NCBI GenBank assembly: GCA_945869195.1
Contig: CAMBNV010000001.1
Coordinates: forward strand, 62,001 to 126,000
Length of the DNA: 64,000 nucleotides
Reading direction: 5' to 3'
Source of the DNA: Gemmatimonas phototrophica
GTDB lineage: Bacteria > Gemmatimonadota > Gemmatimonadetes > Gemmatimonadales > Gemmatimonadaceae
The notes under the pieces were generated by a model, which had not been told where the DNA came from, made no database searches, and saw only the letters and a program-made list of their open reading frames with translations. A program made the position numbers and the translations under genes. Shown piece by piece: positions 53,798-63,128 of the stretch (its first letter is position 1; each line of letters opens with the position of its first letter).

Positions 53798-55999
53798 ATG
53801 CCCCGCGTGGCCCTGCTTCTCGCCGCGTTCTTCCTCTCGGCCTGCTCGAGCAAAGGCCCGACGCGCGAGGAGCGGTCGCGCTGGGCAGACCGAGCCTCGC
53901 GCGTCACGATCACCCGTGACGACTGGGGCATTCCCCATGTGCGCGGCACCACCGATGCCGACGCGGTGTTCGGCATGGTCTACGCGCAGGCCGAGGACGA
54001 TTTTAATCGGATTGAGGTGAACTACCTCAACGCGATGGGGCGGCTCGCCGAGGCCGAGGGAGAGAAGGCCATCTGGAGCGATCTGCGCATCCGGCTCTTC
54101 ATCGACCCCGACGCGCTGCGCGCCCAGTACGCGTCGAGTCCCGAGTGGCTCAAGGCCCTGATGGACGCCTGGGCGGACGGACTCAATCAGTATCTCGCGA
54201 CACACCCGGAAGTGAAGCCGCGCGTGCTCACCTACTTCGAGCCGTGGATGGCACTTTCATTCAGCGAGGGGAGCATCGGCGGGGATATCGAGACGATCTC
54301 ACTGTCGGGCTTGGAGAAGTTCTATGGCCGTCCCGACACCGCGAGCGCCCCAGTCCAGGTCGGGCAGGCCGCGCCACGTGCCGTGATGCGTGAACCGAGC
54401 GGTTCGAACGGATTCGCTATTGGCCCGTCGCGCAGCGCGTCAGGGAAGGCGCTGCTATTGATCAACCCACACACCTCGTTCTTCTTCCGCGAGGAGTTGC
54501 AGATGACCAGCGACGAGGGCCTGAACGCGTACGGCGCGGTGACCTGGGGGCAACTCTTCGTCTACCAGGGATTCAACGCGACGGCAGGATGGATGCACAC
54601 CTCGAGCAATAACGACGCGATCGACGAATTTGCGGTCACGCCAATGCAGACCACCGACGGTCTCACCTATCAGTACGACACCGCGCAGCGCCCGGTGGTG
54701 ACGCAACGGATTCCGCTGCGCTTCCGCGATGGCGACACGACGGCGACCCGCGAGTTCACCGTATATCGCACCCATCATGGGCCGGTGGTGCGCGCAACGG
54801 ACGGCCAGTGGATCGCGGTGCGTCTCATGAACGACCCGGTGACGGCGCTCACGCAGTCGTATCTCCGCACCAAGGCAAAGAACCTCGCCGAATTCAAGGC
54901 GACGATGGACCTGCACACCAACTCGTCGAATAACACGGTCTTCGCGGACGGCGAGGGGAACATCGCGTACTTCCACGCCAACTTCATCCCGCGTCGCGAC
55001 ACACGGTTTGATTGGAGCAAGCCGGTGGACGGCAGCAATCCGGCGACCGAGTGGCAGGGCGTGCACACGGTGGACGAGAGCCCCAACGTATTCAATCCGC
55101 ATACCGGCTGGATCCAGAACACCAACAATCATCCATTCTCCGCCGCAGGCGCGGCGAGCCCGAAAGCCTCAGCGTACGCGCGGTACTTCGAGGATGGGGA
55201 GGGAGAAAATGCGCGCGGCGTGCACGCCATCGAGGTCCTCTCCCGCGAGCGTGCGTTCGACCTGACCAAGCTGATGGCGGCGGCGTACGACCCGCACCTC
55301 ACCGCATTCGACGACCTGATCCCAGCGTTGACGCGCGACTACGACGCGCTGCCTCGCGACGATCCACGCGCCACCGCACTCCGACTGCCGATGGCCCTCC
55401 TCCGCGCCTGGGACCGACGGTCGGACACGCTCTCGGTGCCGACTACGCTCGCAACGTACTGGGGAGACGAGCTCTACTCCCGCGTGCGGGCCGATCCAGA
55501 CGCCGAGGGAATATCGACGCTCGCGTTCATGGCGCATCAGGCCACAGCGGCACAGCGGCTTGGAGCCTTGGAGGCGGCGGTGGCGCAACTCACCGCCGAC
55601 TTCGGTGACTGGCGGATTATGTGGGGCGAGGTCAATCGGTTCCAACGACTGACGGGCGATATTCGGCAACCGTTCAGCGACTCGGGCGCGAGCCTCGCGG
55701 TGGGCTTCACGTCATCGCGATGGGGATCCCTCGCGGCGTTCGGTGCCCGGACCTATCCGGGGACCAAACGGATGTACGGCACCAGTGGCAACAGCTTCGT
55801 GGCAATCGTCGAGTTTGGCGACTCGGTGTCGGCGCGCGCCGTGACAGCGGGGGGCCTCAATAGCGTACCTGGATCGAAGCACTTCATCGATCAGGCCGAT
55901 CGCTACGCGCGCGGCGACCTACGCGACGTCTACTTCTACCCATCGCAACTCGTGGGGCACACGGAGCGGACCTACCGGCCAGGGGAACGCGCGCCGTAA
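53798..55999 (+). CDS. Penicillin acylase family lipoprotein (Ntn hydrolase)
   Basis: This 733-residue protein starts at ATG 53798 with a lipoprotein signal (RVALLLAAFFLSAC). It has the alpha-chain start ITRDDWGIPHVRG and AQAEDDFNRIE, then the autocatalytic cut before the nucleophile Ser (about residue 203) in EPSGSNGFAIGP, and beta-chain blocks NPHTSFFFREE, FVYQGFNATAGWMHTSSN, THHGPVV, NTNNHPF and TSGNSF. Relatives cleave penicillins, cephalosporins or acyl-homoserine lactones; the substrate is not predictable. The frame is open to ATG 53699, adding a Pro/Thr-rich stretch that would disrupt the signal. Confidence 0.92.
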   Translation: MPRVALLLAAFFLSACSSKGPTREERSRWADRASRVTITRDDWGIPHVRGTTDADAVFGMVYAQAEDDFNRIEVNYLNAMGRLAEAEGEKAIWSDLRIRLFIDPDALRAQYASSPEWLKALMDAWADGLNQYLATHPEVKPRVLTYFEPWMALSFSEGSIGGDIETISLSGLEKFYGRPDTASAPVQVGQAAPRAVMREPSGSNGFAIGPSRSASGKALLLINPHTSFFFREELQMTSDEGLNAYGAVTWGQLFVYQGFNATAGWMHTSSNNDAIDEFAVTPMQTTDGLTYQYDTAQRPVVTQRIPLRFRDGDTTATREFTVYRTHHGPVVRATDGQWIAVRLMNDPVTALTQSYLRTKAKNLAEFKATMDLHTNSSNNTVFADGEGNIAYFHANFIPRRDTRFDWSKPVDGSNPATEWQGVHTVDESPNVFNPHTGWIQNTNNHPFSAAGAASPKASAYARYFEDGEGENARGVHAIEVLSRERAFDLTKLMAAAYDPHLTAFDDLIPALTRDYDALPRDDPRATALRLPMALLRAWDRRSDTLSVPTTLATYWGDELYSRVRADPDAEGISTLAFMAHQATAAQRLGALEAAVAQLTADFGDWRIMWGEVNRFQRLTGDIRQPFSDSGASLAVGFTSSRWGSLAAFGARTYPGTKRMYGTSGNSFVAIVEFGDSVSARAVTAGGLNSVPGSKHFIDQADRYARGDLRDVYFYPSQLVGHTERTYRPGERAP

Positions 56000-56008
56000 G
56001 GGGAGTGC

Positions 56009-56407
56009 CCTGTTCGGTGGAGCCTAGCACTCGTCGAAGCCGCGGTCGCGAGCGCGGCTTCGAGGGCCGTCAGTAGCACCAATGAGGTGAATGGTTTCGC
56101 GATGATCGAGCGGCTCGGCGCCAAGCAGGACGGCGTGCTCCGCCATCCCGATATGCAGCGCCTGATGAATCTCCTTCGTCAACCGGACGGCGTCCGCGCG
56201 TTTCAAGACTATGGGGGGAAGAACGGCTACGAGGGCCTGCCCGCTATTGCTCTGATGCTGGGCGGGGCGAGCGCGGCGCGACGGGGGAGCGCCTGGTCGC
56301 GGCTTTGGCCCGCGATCCGACGCTCTTTTTCGCCGCCACCTTCTTCGCAATCGCTTTGTTGGCCGTACCGCGGGGCCGTCAGTGCACTGAGGTCCGGACC
56401 ACGATAA
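56009..56407 (+). pseudogene. Coding-like remnant with frameshift, unidentified
   Basis: The 422-bp gap before mtgA has no intact gene. One frame reads protein-like sequence (LALVEAAVASAASRA, GFAMIERLGAKQDG, MQRLMNLLRQPDGVRAFQDY, GYEGLPAIALMLGGA). After a frame change near 56275 it continues as GERLVAALARDPTLFFAATF and FAIALLAVPRGRQ, a hydrophobic tail. I do not recognise the family. It may be a decayed membrane-protein gene or chance. Confidence 0.3.
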
Positions 56408-56421
56408 ATTCCTGTGCACCC

Positions 56422-57144
56422 ATGACCGCTCCATCCCGTGCGGCGCGCCTCCGCGCCAAGCTCCCCGCTATTGCCCGGCGCGCACGCCGCTGGCTGCTTC
56501 TGGTCCTGGCCGTGCTCGTCGTCGGGCCGTTCGTGCTGATCCTGCCGCTCAACGTCGTGCAGCCCGCGACGACCATGGTGCTACTGCGACGCGCGGTGCA
56601 ACGCACCATCGCCGGCAAGACACCGCGCTACCCTCGGCGCGAGATCGTGAGTCGTAACGCGATCTCCCCACACCTGCGGCGCGCCGTGCTCGCCTCCGAG
56701 GACGATCGCTTCTACCTGCACTGGGGCTTTGACATCGCCGAGATCCAGAATGCCCTCGAGCGCGCTCGGCGCGGCCGGCGGCTGCGCGGCGCCTCGACCA
56801 TCACCCAACAGGTCGCCAAGAACCTCTTCCTGTGGGAAGGGCGGTCGTTCGTGCGCAAAGGGTACGAGGCGTACCTCACGCTGGTGTTGGAGCTCTGCCT
56901 GCCTAAGGATCGGATTCTCGACCTCTACCTGAACCTGGCCGAGTGGGGTGACGGCGTGTTCGGTGCGGAGATGGCGGCGCGGACGCACTTCAAGAAATCG
57001 GCTCGGGCGCTCACGCGCGACGAGGCGGCGCTATTGGCGGCGGTGCTGCCGAGTCCGGTCCGATGGTCACCCCACGGCGCGGTGGCGACACGACGATCGG
57101 CGCTTATCGTGGAGAAGATGCGGTACGCGGCGCCGCGCAGTTGA
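56422..57144 (+). CDS. mtgA: Monofunctional biosynthetic peptidoglycan transglycosylase
   Basis: MtgA polymerises glycan strands from lipid II (GT51 family). The 240 residues include one N-terminal membrane anchor (WLLLVLAVLVVGPFVLILPL), the catalytic Glu in VLASEDDRFYLHWGFD, RGASTITQQVAKNLFLW, KDRILDLYLNLAEWGDGVFG and ALLAAVLPSP. ATG 56422 gives the usual MtgA length and places the anchor near the N-terminus; the frame is open upstream but unlikely to be used. Confidence 0.95.
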   Translation: MTAPSRAARLRAKLPAIARRARRWLLLVLAVLVVGPFVLILPLNVVQPATTMVLLRRAVQRTIAGKTPRYPRREIVSRNAISPHLRRAVLASEDDRFYLHWGFDIAEIQNALERARRGRRLRGASTITQQVAKNLFLWEGRSFVRKGYEAYLTLVLELCLPKDRILDLYLNLAEWGDGVFGAEMAARTHFKKSARALTRDEAALLAAVLPSPVRWSPHGAVATRRSALIVEKMRYAAPRS

Positions 57145-57225
57145 CGCGACACGGGATGGTACGCGCGGATTGACCGGACGAGACTGGCCCGGCGAACCTT
57201 GCCCGGAGTAGCTTAGCGGAGTCCC

Positions 57226-58335
57226 TTGACTGAGCTTCTCATGATGCAGCATCGCTCCGCCGGTAAATCCCTCGGCGACATCCGTCCGATTCGCCTGCTC
57301 ACCACCGCGGTGCTTTTCGTGCTCCAACCACAGCTCGCCGAAGCGCAGGAGCCTGCAAGCTGGGGCACACCGCTCGACTTCGCGACCTTCTCGATCGCCG
57401 CGATCGATCCCCGGACCGGTGAGTCCGGGGTCGCCGTGACGACCCGCGTGGCCTGCGTCGGGAATGGTGTCCCGTGGGTCCGCGCCGGCGTTGGCGCGGT
57501 CGCCACACAGGCGAACACCCGGACCGAGCACGGCGACGCCGTGCTGGGCGCGATCGCACGCGGCCTGAGCCCGGACGCCGCACTCCGCGAGGCGCTGGCT
57601 GCCGACAGCGGGGCGGCCAGTCGTCAGGTGGGGGTGATCGGTCGCGACGGCCGCACCGGACAGCACACCGGCACCGGCACCTCGCCCTGGGCGGGGCATC
57701 GCGCCGGCACCAACTATGCCACGCAGGGCAATCTGCTCACCGGCCCAGAGGTACTCGCCGCGGTCGCGGCGAGCTTCGAAGCGAGCGCCGGCGCCCCTCG
57801 CCACCTCGCCGATCGGTTGATCGACGCCGTCGCGGCCGGGCATGCCGCCGGCGGTGATGCCCGGAAGGGGCGCGCGCAGTCGGCCGCCGTGATCGTCGCC
57901 GATCCGCGCCCGGGCCGTTCGCGGCGCACGGACATGGTCACGGTGAACATCAGCGTCTGTGAACACGCCGAGCCGGTCGCCGAAGTCCGTCGCATCTACA
58001 ACGCAATCTCACAGACGCTCGGCTTTCGCACGCTGGAGCAGTTCAGCGGCAACGACATCTGGCAGCTGCGCCTGATGCTCCACGCGCTCGGCCACCTCGA
58101 GCCGCAGTCGCCGACACTGCGCCGAGACGCGAACGCGACGCGGTTCACCGACGACCTGATCGCGGCCGTCGAGGCCTTCCGCACCATTGAACGACTCGCC
58201 GTCTCCGCCAATGGGTCGCCCGCCGGCCTGGTGGACGCCGAGACGGTCGCGCGCCTCTGGGCCGCGCTCGAGCGTGCCGGCAAGGCCCGGGCGGTCCGAG
58301 AACTGCTTCTCGAGGTCGTGGCGGTCCGCCGCTGA
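57226..58335 (+). CDS. Exported DUF1028 family protein
   Basis: This 369-residue protein has a signal peptide (LLTTAVLFVLQPQLAEAQ) followed by the DUF1028 domain: DFATFSIAAIDPRTGESGVAVTTR, GAVATQANTR, ARGLSPDAAL, NYATQGNLLTGPEVL and LADRLIDAVAAGHAAGGDARKG. The fold is Ntn-hydrolase-like, with unknown activity. The C-terminal 80 residues resemble the small peptidoglycan-binding-like domain often fused to DUF1028. The first start is TTG 57226, with GGAG 4 nt upstream; ATG 57241 or 57244 are alternatives. Confidence 0.85.
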   Translation: MTELLMMQHRSAGKSLGDIRPIRLLTTAVLFVLQPQLAEAQEPASWGTPLDFATFSIAAIDPRTGESGVAVTTRVACVGNGVPWVRAGVGAVATQANTRTEHGDAVLGAIARGLSPDAALREALAADSGAASRQVGVIGRDGRTGQHTGTGTSPWAGHRAGTNYATQGNLLTGPEVLAAVAASFEASAGAPRHLADRLIDAVAAGHAAGGDARKGRAQSAAVIVADPRPGRSRRTDMVTVNISVCEHAEPVAEVRRIYNAISQTLGFRTLEQFSGNDIWQLRLMLHALGHLEPQSPTLRRDANATRFTDDLIAAVEAFRTIERLAVSANGSPAGLVDAETVARLWAALERAGKARAVRELLLEVVAVRR

Positions 58336-58432
58336 GTTCGCGCGAACGCCCAGCTGACCCGCCACGTACATGCATTGACCACTGTCTCGCGCACGCGAGA
58401 TGTGCTCACCACGCTCACCACCGCCCACGACC

Positions 58433-61400
58433 ATGCGATCCATGACCGGTCCCCGCTCGCTCCTCTCGATCGCCACGGCGATTGCCTCTGCCCTCCCGCT
58501 CGCGCCCCGCACCGCCGTCGCCCAGTCGGGCCTGCCGACGGTCGCGAGCACCGCGGCCCCCATGGGGTTTAACCAGCTCCGTTGGCGGATGGTGGGCCCG
58601 GCCCGTGGGGGCCGCGTCACCACGGTGACGGGGGTCGATCAGGATCCGCATACGTTCTACTTCGGCTCTACCGGCGGCGGCGTCTGGAAGACGACCGACG
58701 CCGGCGCCAACTGGGCGAATATCAGCGACGGACAGATCACCGTGGGCTCGATGGGTGACCTCGACGTCAGCAATACCAACCCGGCGATCATCTACGCGGG
58801 CACCGGCTCCGACGGACTGCGCTCGAACGTCTCGATCGGCAAGGGGATCTGGAAGTCGATTGATGCCGGCAAGACCTGGGCACACAGCGGTCTTAAAGAC
58901 GTTGGCAACATTGGCGGCGTGCGCGTGCACCCCACTGACCCAAACACCGCGTTCGTCGCCGCGATCGGCGATCCCTTTCGGCCGACAAACGCCCGCGGTA
59001 TCTATCGCACCACCGACGGCGGCAAGTCATGGACGCGCACACTCTACGTGAGCGACTCGACCGGCGCCGTTGACGTGGAGTTCAACGCCGCCGACCCGAG
59101 CGTGGTCTACGCCGCCATGTGGCGCGCTGAACGCAAGCCGTGGACCATCATCTCCGGCGCCACCGAAGGCGGCATCTACAAGAGCACTGACGGCGGCGCC
59201 ACCTGGGCCAAGCTCTCCAACGGCCTCCCTACCGGGCTCGTCGGCAAGGCAAACATCGCCGTGAGCCGTGCGAACCCGAACCGCCTTTACGTGCTCATGG
59301 AAGCAAAGCCCGGAATGGGTCTCTACCGCTCCGACGACGCGGGAGCCTCGTTCGCGCTGGTATCGAACAACCCGCAGCTCAGTACGCGTTCATTCTACTA
59401 CACGACGATCACCGCCGACCCCACCAACGCCGACGTCGTCTACGCTGGCGCCGAGGGATACTTCAAGAGCGTCGACGGCGGGCGCACTTGGACGACCCTC
59501 AGCACACCCCATGGCGACAACCATGACATGTGGATCAACCCGTCCAACGGGCAGATCCTCATCCAGGCGAACGACGGCGGCGCCAATGTCTCGCTCAATG
59601 GAGGCAAGACCTGGAGCTCACAGTACAACCAACCGACGGCGGAGATCTACCAGGTCTACGTCGACAACCAGTTCCCGTATCGCCTCTACGGCGCCCAGCA
59701 GGACAACTCCACGCTGATCGTGCCGTCGCTGCCCGTTGCCGCAGGAGGCCTTGACGACCCGATCCAGGGCTGGCGCACGGGGCCCGGCTGCGAGACCGGT
59801 CCGATCATGCCGCACATCACGAGTCCCGACACGGTCTACGGTTCGTGCAAGGGACAGTTCTCCCGTACCTCCCTGCGCACCGGCCAGGAAAAACAGTATT
59901 GGGTGGGCACGCAGTCGTTGTACGGGAACGCCGCGAAGGACCTGGTCTATCGGTTCCAGCGCGTCTCGCCGATGGAGACGTCGCCGCACGACGCGCGTGT
60001 CATCTATTACGGCTCACAGTTCGTGCATCGCACGCGTGACGAAGGCGTCACCTGGGAAGTGATCTCCCCCGATCTCTCGTGGAACCCTGAGGACAAGCGC
60101 GCCACCTACTCCGGCGGCCCAATCACGGTCGACAACACCGGCGAGGAGTTTTTCTCGACGGTCTACGCGATCCGTGAATCGGCGCTCGAGCGCGGCGTCA
60201 TCTGGGCGGGGGCGAACGACGGCCCCTTCCACGTTACGCGCGACGACGGCAAGAGCTGGCAGAGGATCACCCCACCGGGGCTCACACTCGGCGGCCGCGT
60301 GCAAAACATCGACCCCTCGCCGCACCGTAAGGGATCGGCGTACTACACCGTGCTCCGCTACCAGCTTGGGGATCACCAGCCGTACATCTTCAAGACCGAC
60401 GACTACGGCAAAACGTGGACGCTGCTCACCTCTGGCACGAACGGCATTCCGGCCGACGAGCCCGTGCGTGTCGTGCGGGAAGATCCGAGCCGCGCAGGTC
60501 TCCTCTACGCCGGCACCGAGTTCGGCATCTACGTCTCGTTCAACGACGGCAAGCAGTGGCAGTCGCTGCAGCTCAACCTGCCGAATACGCCGATCACCGA
60601 TCTGAAGGTGCACCAGAAGGACATCGTGATCTCCACACAGGGTCGCGCCTTCTGGATCATGCACAACATCACGCCCTTGCATGAGGCGAGCGATGCCCTC
60701 GCACGTCAGAGCGCGCATCTCTTCGCGCCGCGCGAGGCGCATCGCATTCGCTACCGGGCCGCGTTCGGCGGACTTGAGAGCGCGCGCGATGGAGGCACCG
60801 ACCCTGAGTATCCCTCGTCGGGCGCCATGCTGGACTACTGGTTCGCTACCGCACCCCAGGGCGAAGTCACGCTCGAGGTGCTCGACGCGCGCGGTACCGT
60901 CGTGCGCCGCTTCTCGAGTCTCGCCGCTGGCGAACAGCGCGTGACGCCCGCCGAACCATCGATGCGCGGCCCGATGTGGGAACGCATCGGGACGCCGCGA
61001 CTCCCGGCTGCGGCGGGGCATAATCGTTTCAACTGGGACCTCACCCTGGCCGGGCCGAGCGATCCAAATCCGGCACGCAGCGGCCGCAATGGGCCGACGG
61101 TGGTCCCGGGCACCTATTCGGTGCGCCTCACCAGTGGGGCGTGGACGGCAAGCAAGCCCCTCGTCATCCTGAGCGATCCGCGCATGGTCGCGGACGGTGT
61201 GACCGTTCCGGTGCTCCAGCTACAGCTCGACCACAACATCGGCGTGCGCGAGCTGGTGAGTGACATGAACACATTGACGGGCGAGGTCGAAGCCGCGTGG
61301 CGCACTGCGACCGGCGACAAGAAAGCCGCAATCGGAGCAATCCGCGAGATCGTCAACTCCGAAGCCTGGCGCTATGGCCGCCCAGGACTCGCGGCGCAGG

Positions 61401-61534
61401 TGCAGTACCTCTACGGCGCGATGTCGCGCGCAGACCAGGCGGTCGGCAACGACGCCAAGCAGCGCCTGATCGTGTTGCGCAAGGAACTGACCGAGGTGCA
61501 GGCGAAGTTCGCCAGAGCCTCAACGACGATGTAA
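58433..61534 (+). CDS. Exported sortilin/VPS10-type beta-propeller protein ('glycosyl hydrolase', BNR repeats)
   Basis: This 1033-residue protein has a signal peptide (SLLSIATAIASALPLAPRTAVAQ) and a two-part beta-propeller with many Asp-box repeats (for example SDDAGASF, TDGGKSWTR, STDGGATW, SVDGGRTWT, DDYGKTWT, RDEGVTWEV). The C-terminal 250 residues contain a beta-sandwich (EVTLEVLDARGTVVRRFSS), a FNWDL segment and a helical end. Such proteins are numerous in Gemmatimonadota and Acidobacteriota and are often called glycosyl hydrolases without catalytic proof. Start ATG 58433; ATG 58442 is possible. Confidence 0.88.
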   Translation: MRSMTGPRSLLSIATAIASALPLAPRTAVAQSGLPTVASTAAPMGFNQLRWRMVGPARGGRVTTVTGVDQDPHTFYFGSTGGGVWKTTDAGANWANISDGQITVGSMGDLDVSNTNPAIIYAGTGSDGLRSNVSIGKGIWKSIDAGKTWAHSGLKDVGNIGGVRVHPTDPNTAFVAAIGDPFRPTNARGIYRTTDGGKSWTRTLYVSDSTGAVDVEFNAADPSVVYAAMWRAERKPWTIISGATEGGIYKSTDGGATWAKLSNGLPTGLVGKANIAVSRANPNRLYVLMEAKPGMGLYRSDDAGASFALVSNNPQLSTRSFYYTTITADPTNADVVYAGAEGYFKSVDGGRTWTTLSTPHGDNHDMWINPSNGQILIQANDGGANVSLNGGKTWSSQYNQPTAEIYQVYVDNQFPYRLYGAQQDNSTLIVPSLPVAAGGLDDPIQGWRTGPGCETGPIMPHITSPDTVYGSCKGQFSRTSLRTGQEKQYWVGTQSLYGNAAKDLVYRFQRVSPMETSPHDARVIYYGSQFVHRTRDEGVTWEVISPDLSWNPEDKRATYSGGPITVDNTGEEFFSTVYAIRESALERGVIWAGANDGPFHVTRDDGKSWQRITPPGLTLGGRVQNIDPSPHRKGSAYYTVLRYQLGDHQPYIFKTDDYGKTWTLLTSGTNGIPADEPVRVVREDPSRAGLLYAGTEFGIYVSFNDGKQWQSLQLNLPNTPITDLKVHQKDIVISTQGRAFWIMHNITPLHEASDALARQSAHLFAPREAHRIRYRAAFGGLESARDGGTDPEYPSSGAMLDYWFATAPQGEVTLEVLDARGTVVRRFSSLAAGEQRVTPAEPSMRGPMWERIGTPRLPAAAGHNRFNWDLTLAGPSDPNPARSGRNGPTVVPGTYSVRLTSGAWTASKPLVILSDPRMVADGVTVPVLQLQLDHNIGVRELVSDMNTLTGEVEAAWRTATGDKKAAIGAIREIVNSEAWRYGRPGLAAQVQYLYGAMSRADQAVGNDAKQRLIVLRKELTEVQAKFARASTTM

Positions 61535-61594
61535 CTGGCATGCCGACGCAGTCCTCGCAATGACCGGCGAGGGCCCTGTCGGCACGATCACGCG

Positions 61595-62299
61595 CTAGGG
61601 CCGCCGACGGAGCCGCGCGTAGTTCTGGTCGATTTTTCGAACATACCCGAGGGTCTCGCGATATCGCCATCGCGGGACCTTCGGCGCAACCAGCTCGACG
61701 TGCGACCAGTCGGGCGTTCCACCAGCCGCCACCCGCGCCGAATCGGCTGCGCGGCCGATCGTCCCCTCGCCTGCGTTGTAACTCGCAAACATGAACCGGT
61801 AGCGCTCCTCACCCGTCATTTCACTTCCCCACAACTTCCAGAGATACCGGTCGTGCATAATTCCGGCCGCGATATTCCATTCCGGGTCGTCGATAGACTG
61901 AAACTCCGGGCGTCGTGACTGAATAAATTTGTAGGTGCTCGGCATCAGCTGCATCACGCCGCGTGCGCCGACGTGGCTTCTCGCGGCCGAGTCAAGATTG
62001 CTCTCCGCCATTCCCTGGGCCTTGAACCAGCGCCAGTCGAACGCGGCGCCAAAGTAGCGTTTGGAGTAGCGTCGAAAGGTGTCGTCGTAGCGACTCTCCG
62101 CGCGCACCGTCACGCGGCGGGCCTGGGTGCGAGCGATCGCGACACCGGCGCCGCCTTGCGCACCCGAGTCGCCTTGCGCACCCGAGTCGGCCTGCGCCCC
62201 GACACGATCCGCCACCCCGAGCAGCAGGCAGCCCAGGAGCAACCCAGACGCGAGTGCGCGCACCTGACCCTGTACCCACCCGCTACGCCCCCGCTTCAA
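61595..62299 (-). CDS. Lytic transglycosylase (SLT domain)
   Basis: This 234-residue exported protein has a signal (ALASGLLLGCLLLGVADRVGAQ), a repeat linker (ADSGAQGDSGAQGG) and an SLT domain: FDWRWFKAQGMAESNLDSAA with catalytic Glu99, GARGVMQLMP, WNIAAGIMHDRYL and FASYNAGEGTIGRA. It cleaves peptidoglycan glycans, leaving 1,6-anhydro ends; the arrangement resembles the MltF C-terminal domain. TTG 62299 overlaps the DUF350 stop (TTGA); GTG 62263 is an alternative. Confidence 0.92.
   Translation of the reverse strand: MKRGRSGWVQGQVRALASGLLLGCLLLGVADRVGAQADSGAQGDSGAQGGAGVAIARTQARRVTVRAESRYDDTFRRYSKRYFGAAFDWRWFKAQGMAESNLDSAARSHVGARGVMQLMPSTYKFIQSRRPEFQSIDDPEWNIAAGIMHDRYLWKLWGSEMTGEERYRFMFASYNAGEGTIGRAADSARVAAGGTPDWSHVELVAPKVPRWRYRETLGYVRKIDQNYARLRRRP
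62153..62188. repeat. 18-nt perfect tandem repeat, two units
   Basis: GCCTTGCGCACCCGAGTC occurs twice back to back (62153-62170, 62171-62188), with a third degenerate unit after it. It encodes the DSGAQG linker repeat of the lytic transglycosylase, in frame. Confidence 0.85.
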
Positions 62300-62499
62300 T
62301 TGAGCGCGTTCCCCACAACCAGCGCGATCGAGATGAAGAGCGATCCAATGAAAATCGCGACCGCAATATTTCCCTTCTTGAGCTCCTCAGGGAAGTTCAC
62401 CTGCGGCGTGAGTCGATCGAAGAGTCGATAGCTCAACCACATCAGTCCCACGCCAAAGAGGGCGTAGCCGAAATTGAGCACGAGGATCTGATAGTCCAT
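62296..62499 (-). CDS. DUF350-like small membrane protein
   Basis: This 67-residue protein has two transmembrane helices (LVLNFGYALFGVGLMWLSYR and IAVAIFIGSLFISIALVVG) linked by LFDRLTPQVNFPEELKKGN, matching half of a DUF350 protein (DRLTP...ELxxGNxAVA). Function unknown. The 128 bp upstream (62500-62627) hold no gene. Its stop overlaps the transglycosylase start. Confidence 0.8.
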   Translation of the reverse strand: MDYQILVLNFGYALFGVGLMWLSYRLFDRLTPQVNFPEELKKGNIAVAIFIGSLFISIALVVGNALN

Positions 62500-62627
62500 T
62501 GGGTCTCCGCTGAGGTCACGAGAAGATGACGCTTAGCCGCCGTGCTCCGCCAGAGCCCCTTCGCCACTCGCGACCTGGAGCCGGATACTCAGCTCTATCT
62601 ATCTGAACCGATAGGCACACCGTACCG

Positions 62628-63128
62628 CTATTTCTTCCGGGCCCCTTGGCGGGGCGGCGGCGGCGTTGTTGGTTCTCCAGCGATCCACGCACCCACCACC
62701 GCGGCATGCCCCTCGTGAGACACATTCCGCCACTCCCGCTCCAAGCGCCCGTCCGCACCGATCACAAAGGTCGATCGGATGACACCCATGTAGTGGCGGC
62801 CCCAGAAGAGCTTACGATGCCAGACGTCGTACGCCTGACAGATCAGGGCGTCTGTGTCCGCGAGCAGCAGATACGGCAGGCGCTCTGCCGCCTTGAACTT
62901 GGCGTGCCGGCGCCAGGTATCCGGAGAGATGCCGATCACCGTGATAGCATCCGCGTTGAACCGCGGCATCGCATCACGAAACTCGCACGCCTCCACGGTA
63001 CACCCCGGCGTGCTGGCTTTTTGGAAGAAAAAGAGCACAACGCGTCTTCCCCTGAAGTCCTCTAGGGCGACCCACTCGCCCGATTCCGCCTGCAACCGAA
63101 ACGTCGGCGCCATCGCGCCCACGCTCAT
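62628..63128 (-). CDS. bcp: Peroxiredoxin, BCP/PrxQ type
   Basis: This 166-residue thiol peroxidase reduces peroxides using thioredoxin-type donors. It has the peroxidatic Cys43 in STPGCTVEACEFRD and the resolving Cys48 five residues later, as in alpha2-type PrxQ proteins. Other family parts are GRRVVLFFFQKA, VIGISPD and RSTFVIGADGRLEREW. A short Pro/Arg tail is unusual. ATG 63126-63128 overlaps the epimerase stop (ATGA). Confidence 0.93.
   Translation of the reverse strand: MSVGAMAPTFRLQAESGEWVALEDFRGRRVVLFFFQKASTPGCTVEACEFRDAMPRFNADAITVIGISPDTWRRHAKFKAAERLPYLLLADTDALICQAYDVWHRKLFWGRHYMGVIRSTFVIGADGRLEREWRNVSHEGHAAVVGAWIAGEPTTPPPPRQGARKK

Noticed and set aside
60014..61021. Minus-strand open frame of 335 codons opposite the beta-propeller gene
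   Set aside because: Antisense artefact; no motif, while the plus strand shows regular Asp-box repeats.
62153..62200. CRISPR-like repeats
   Set aside because: Units are adjacent without spacers and lie inside a coding linker.
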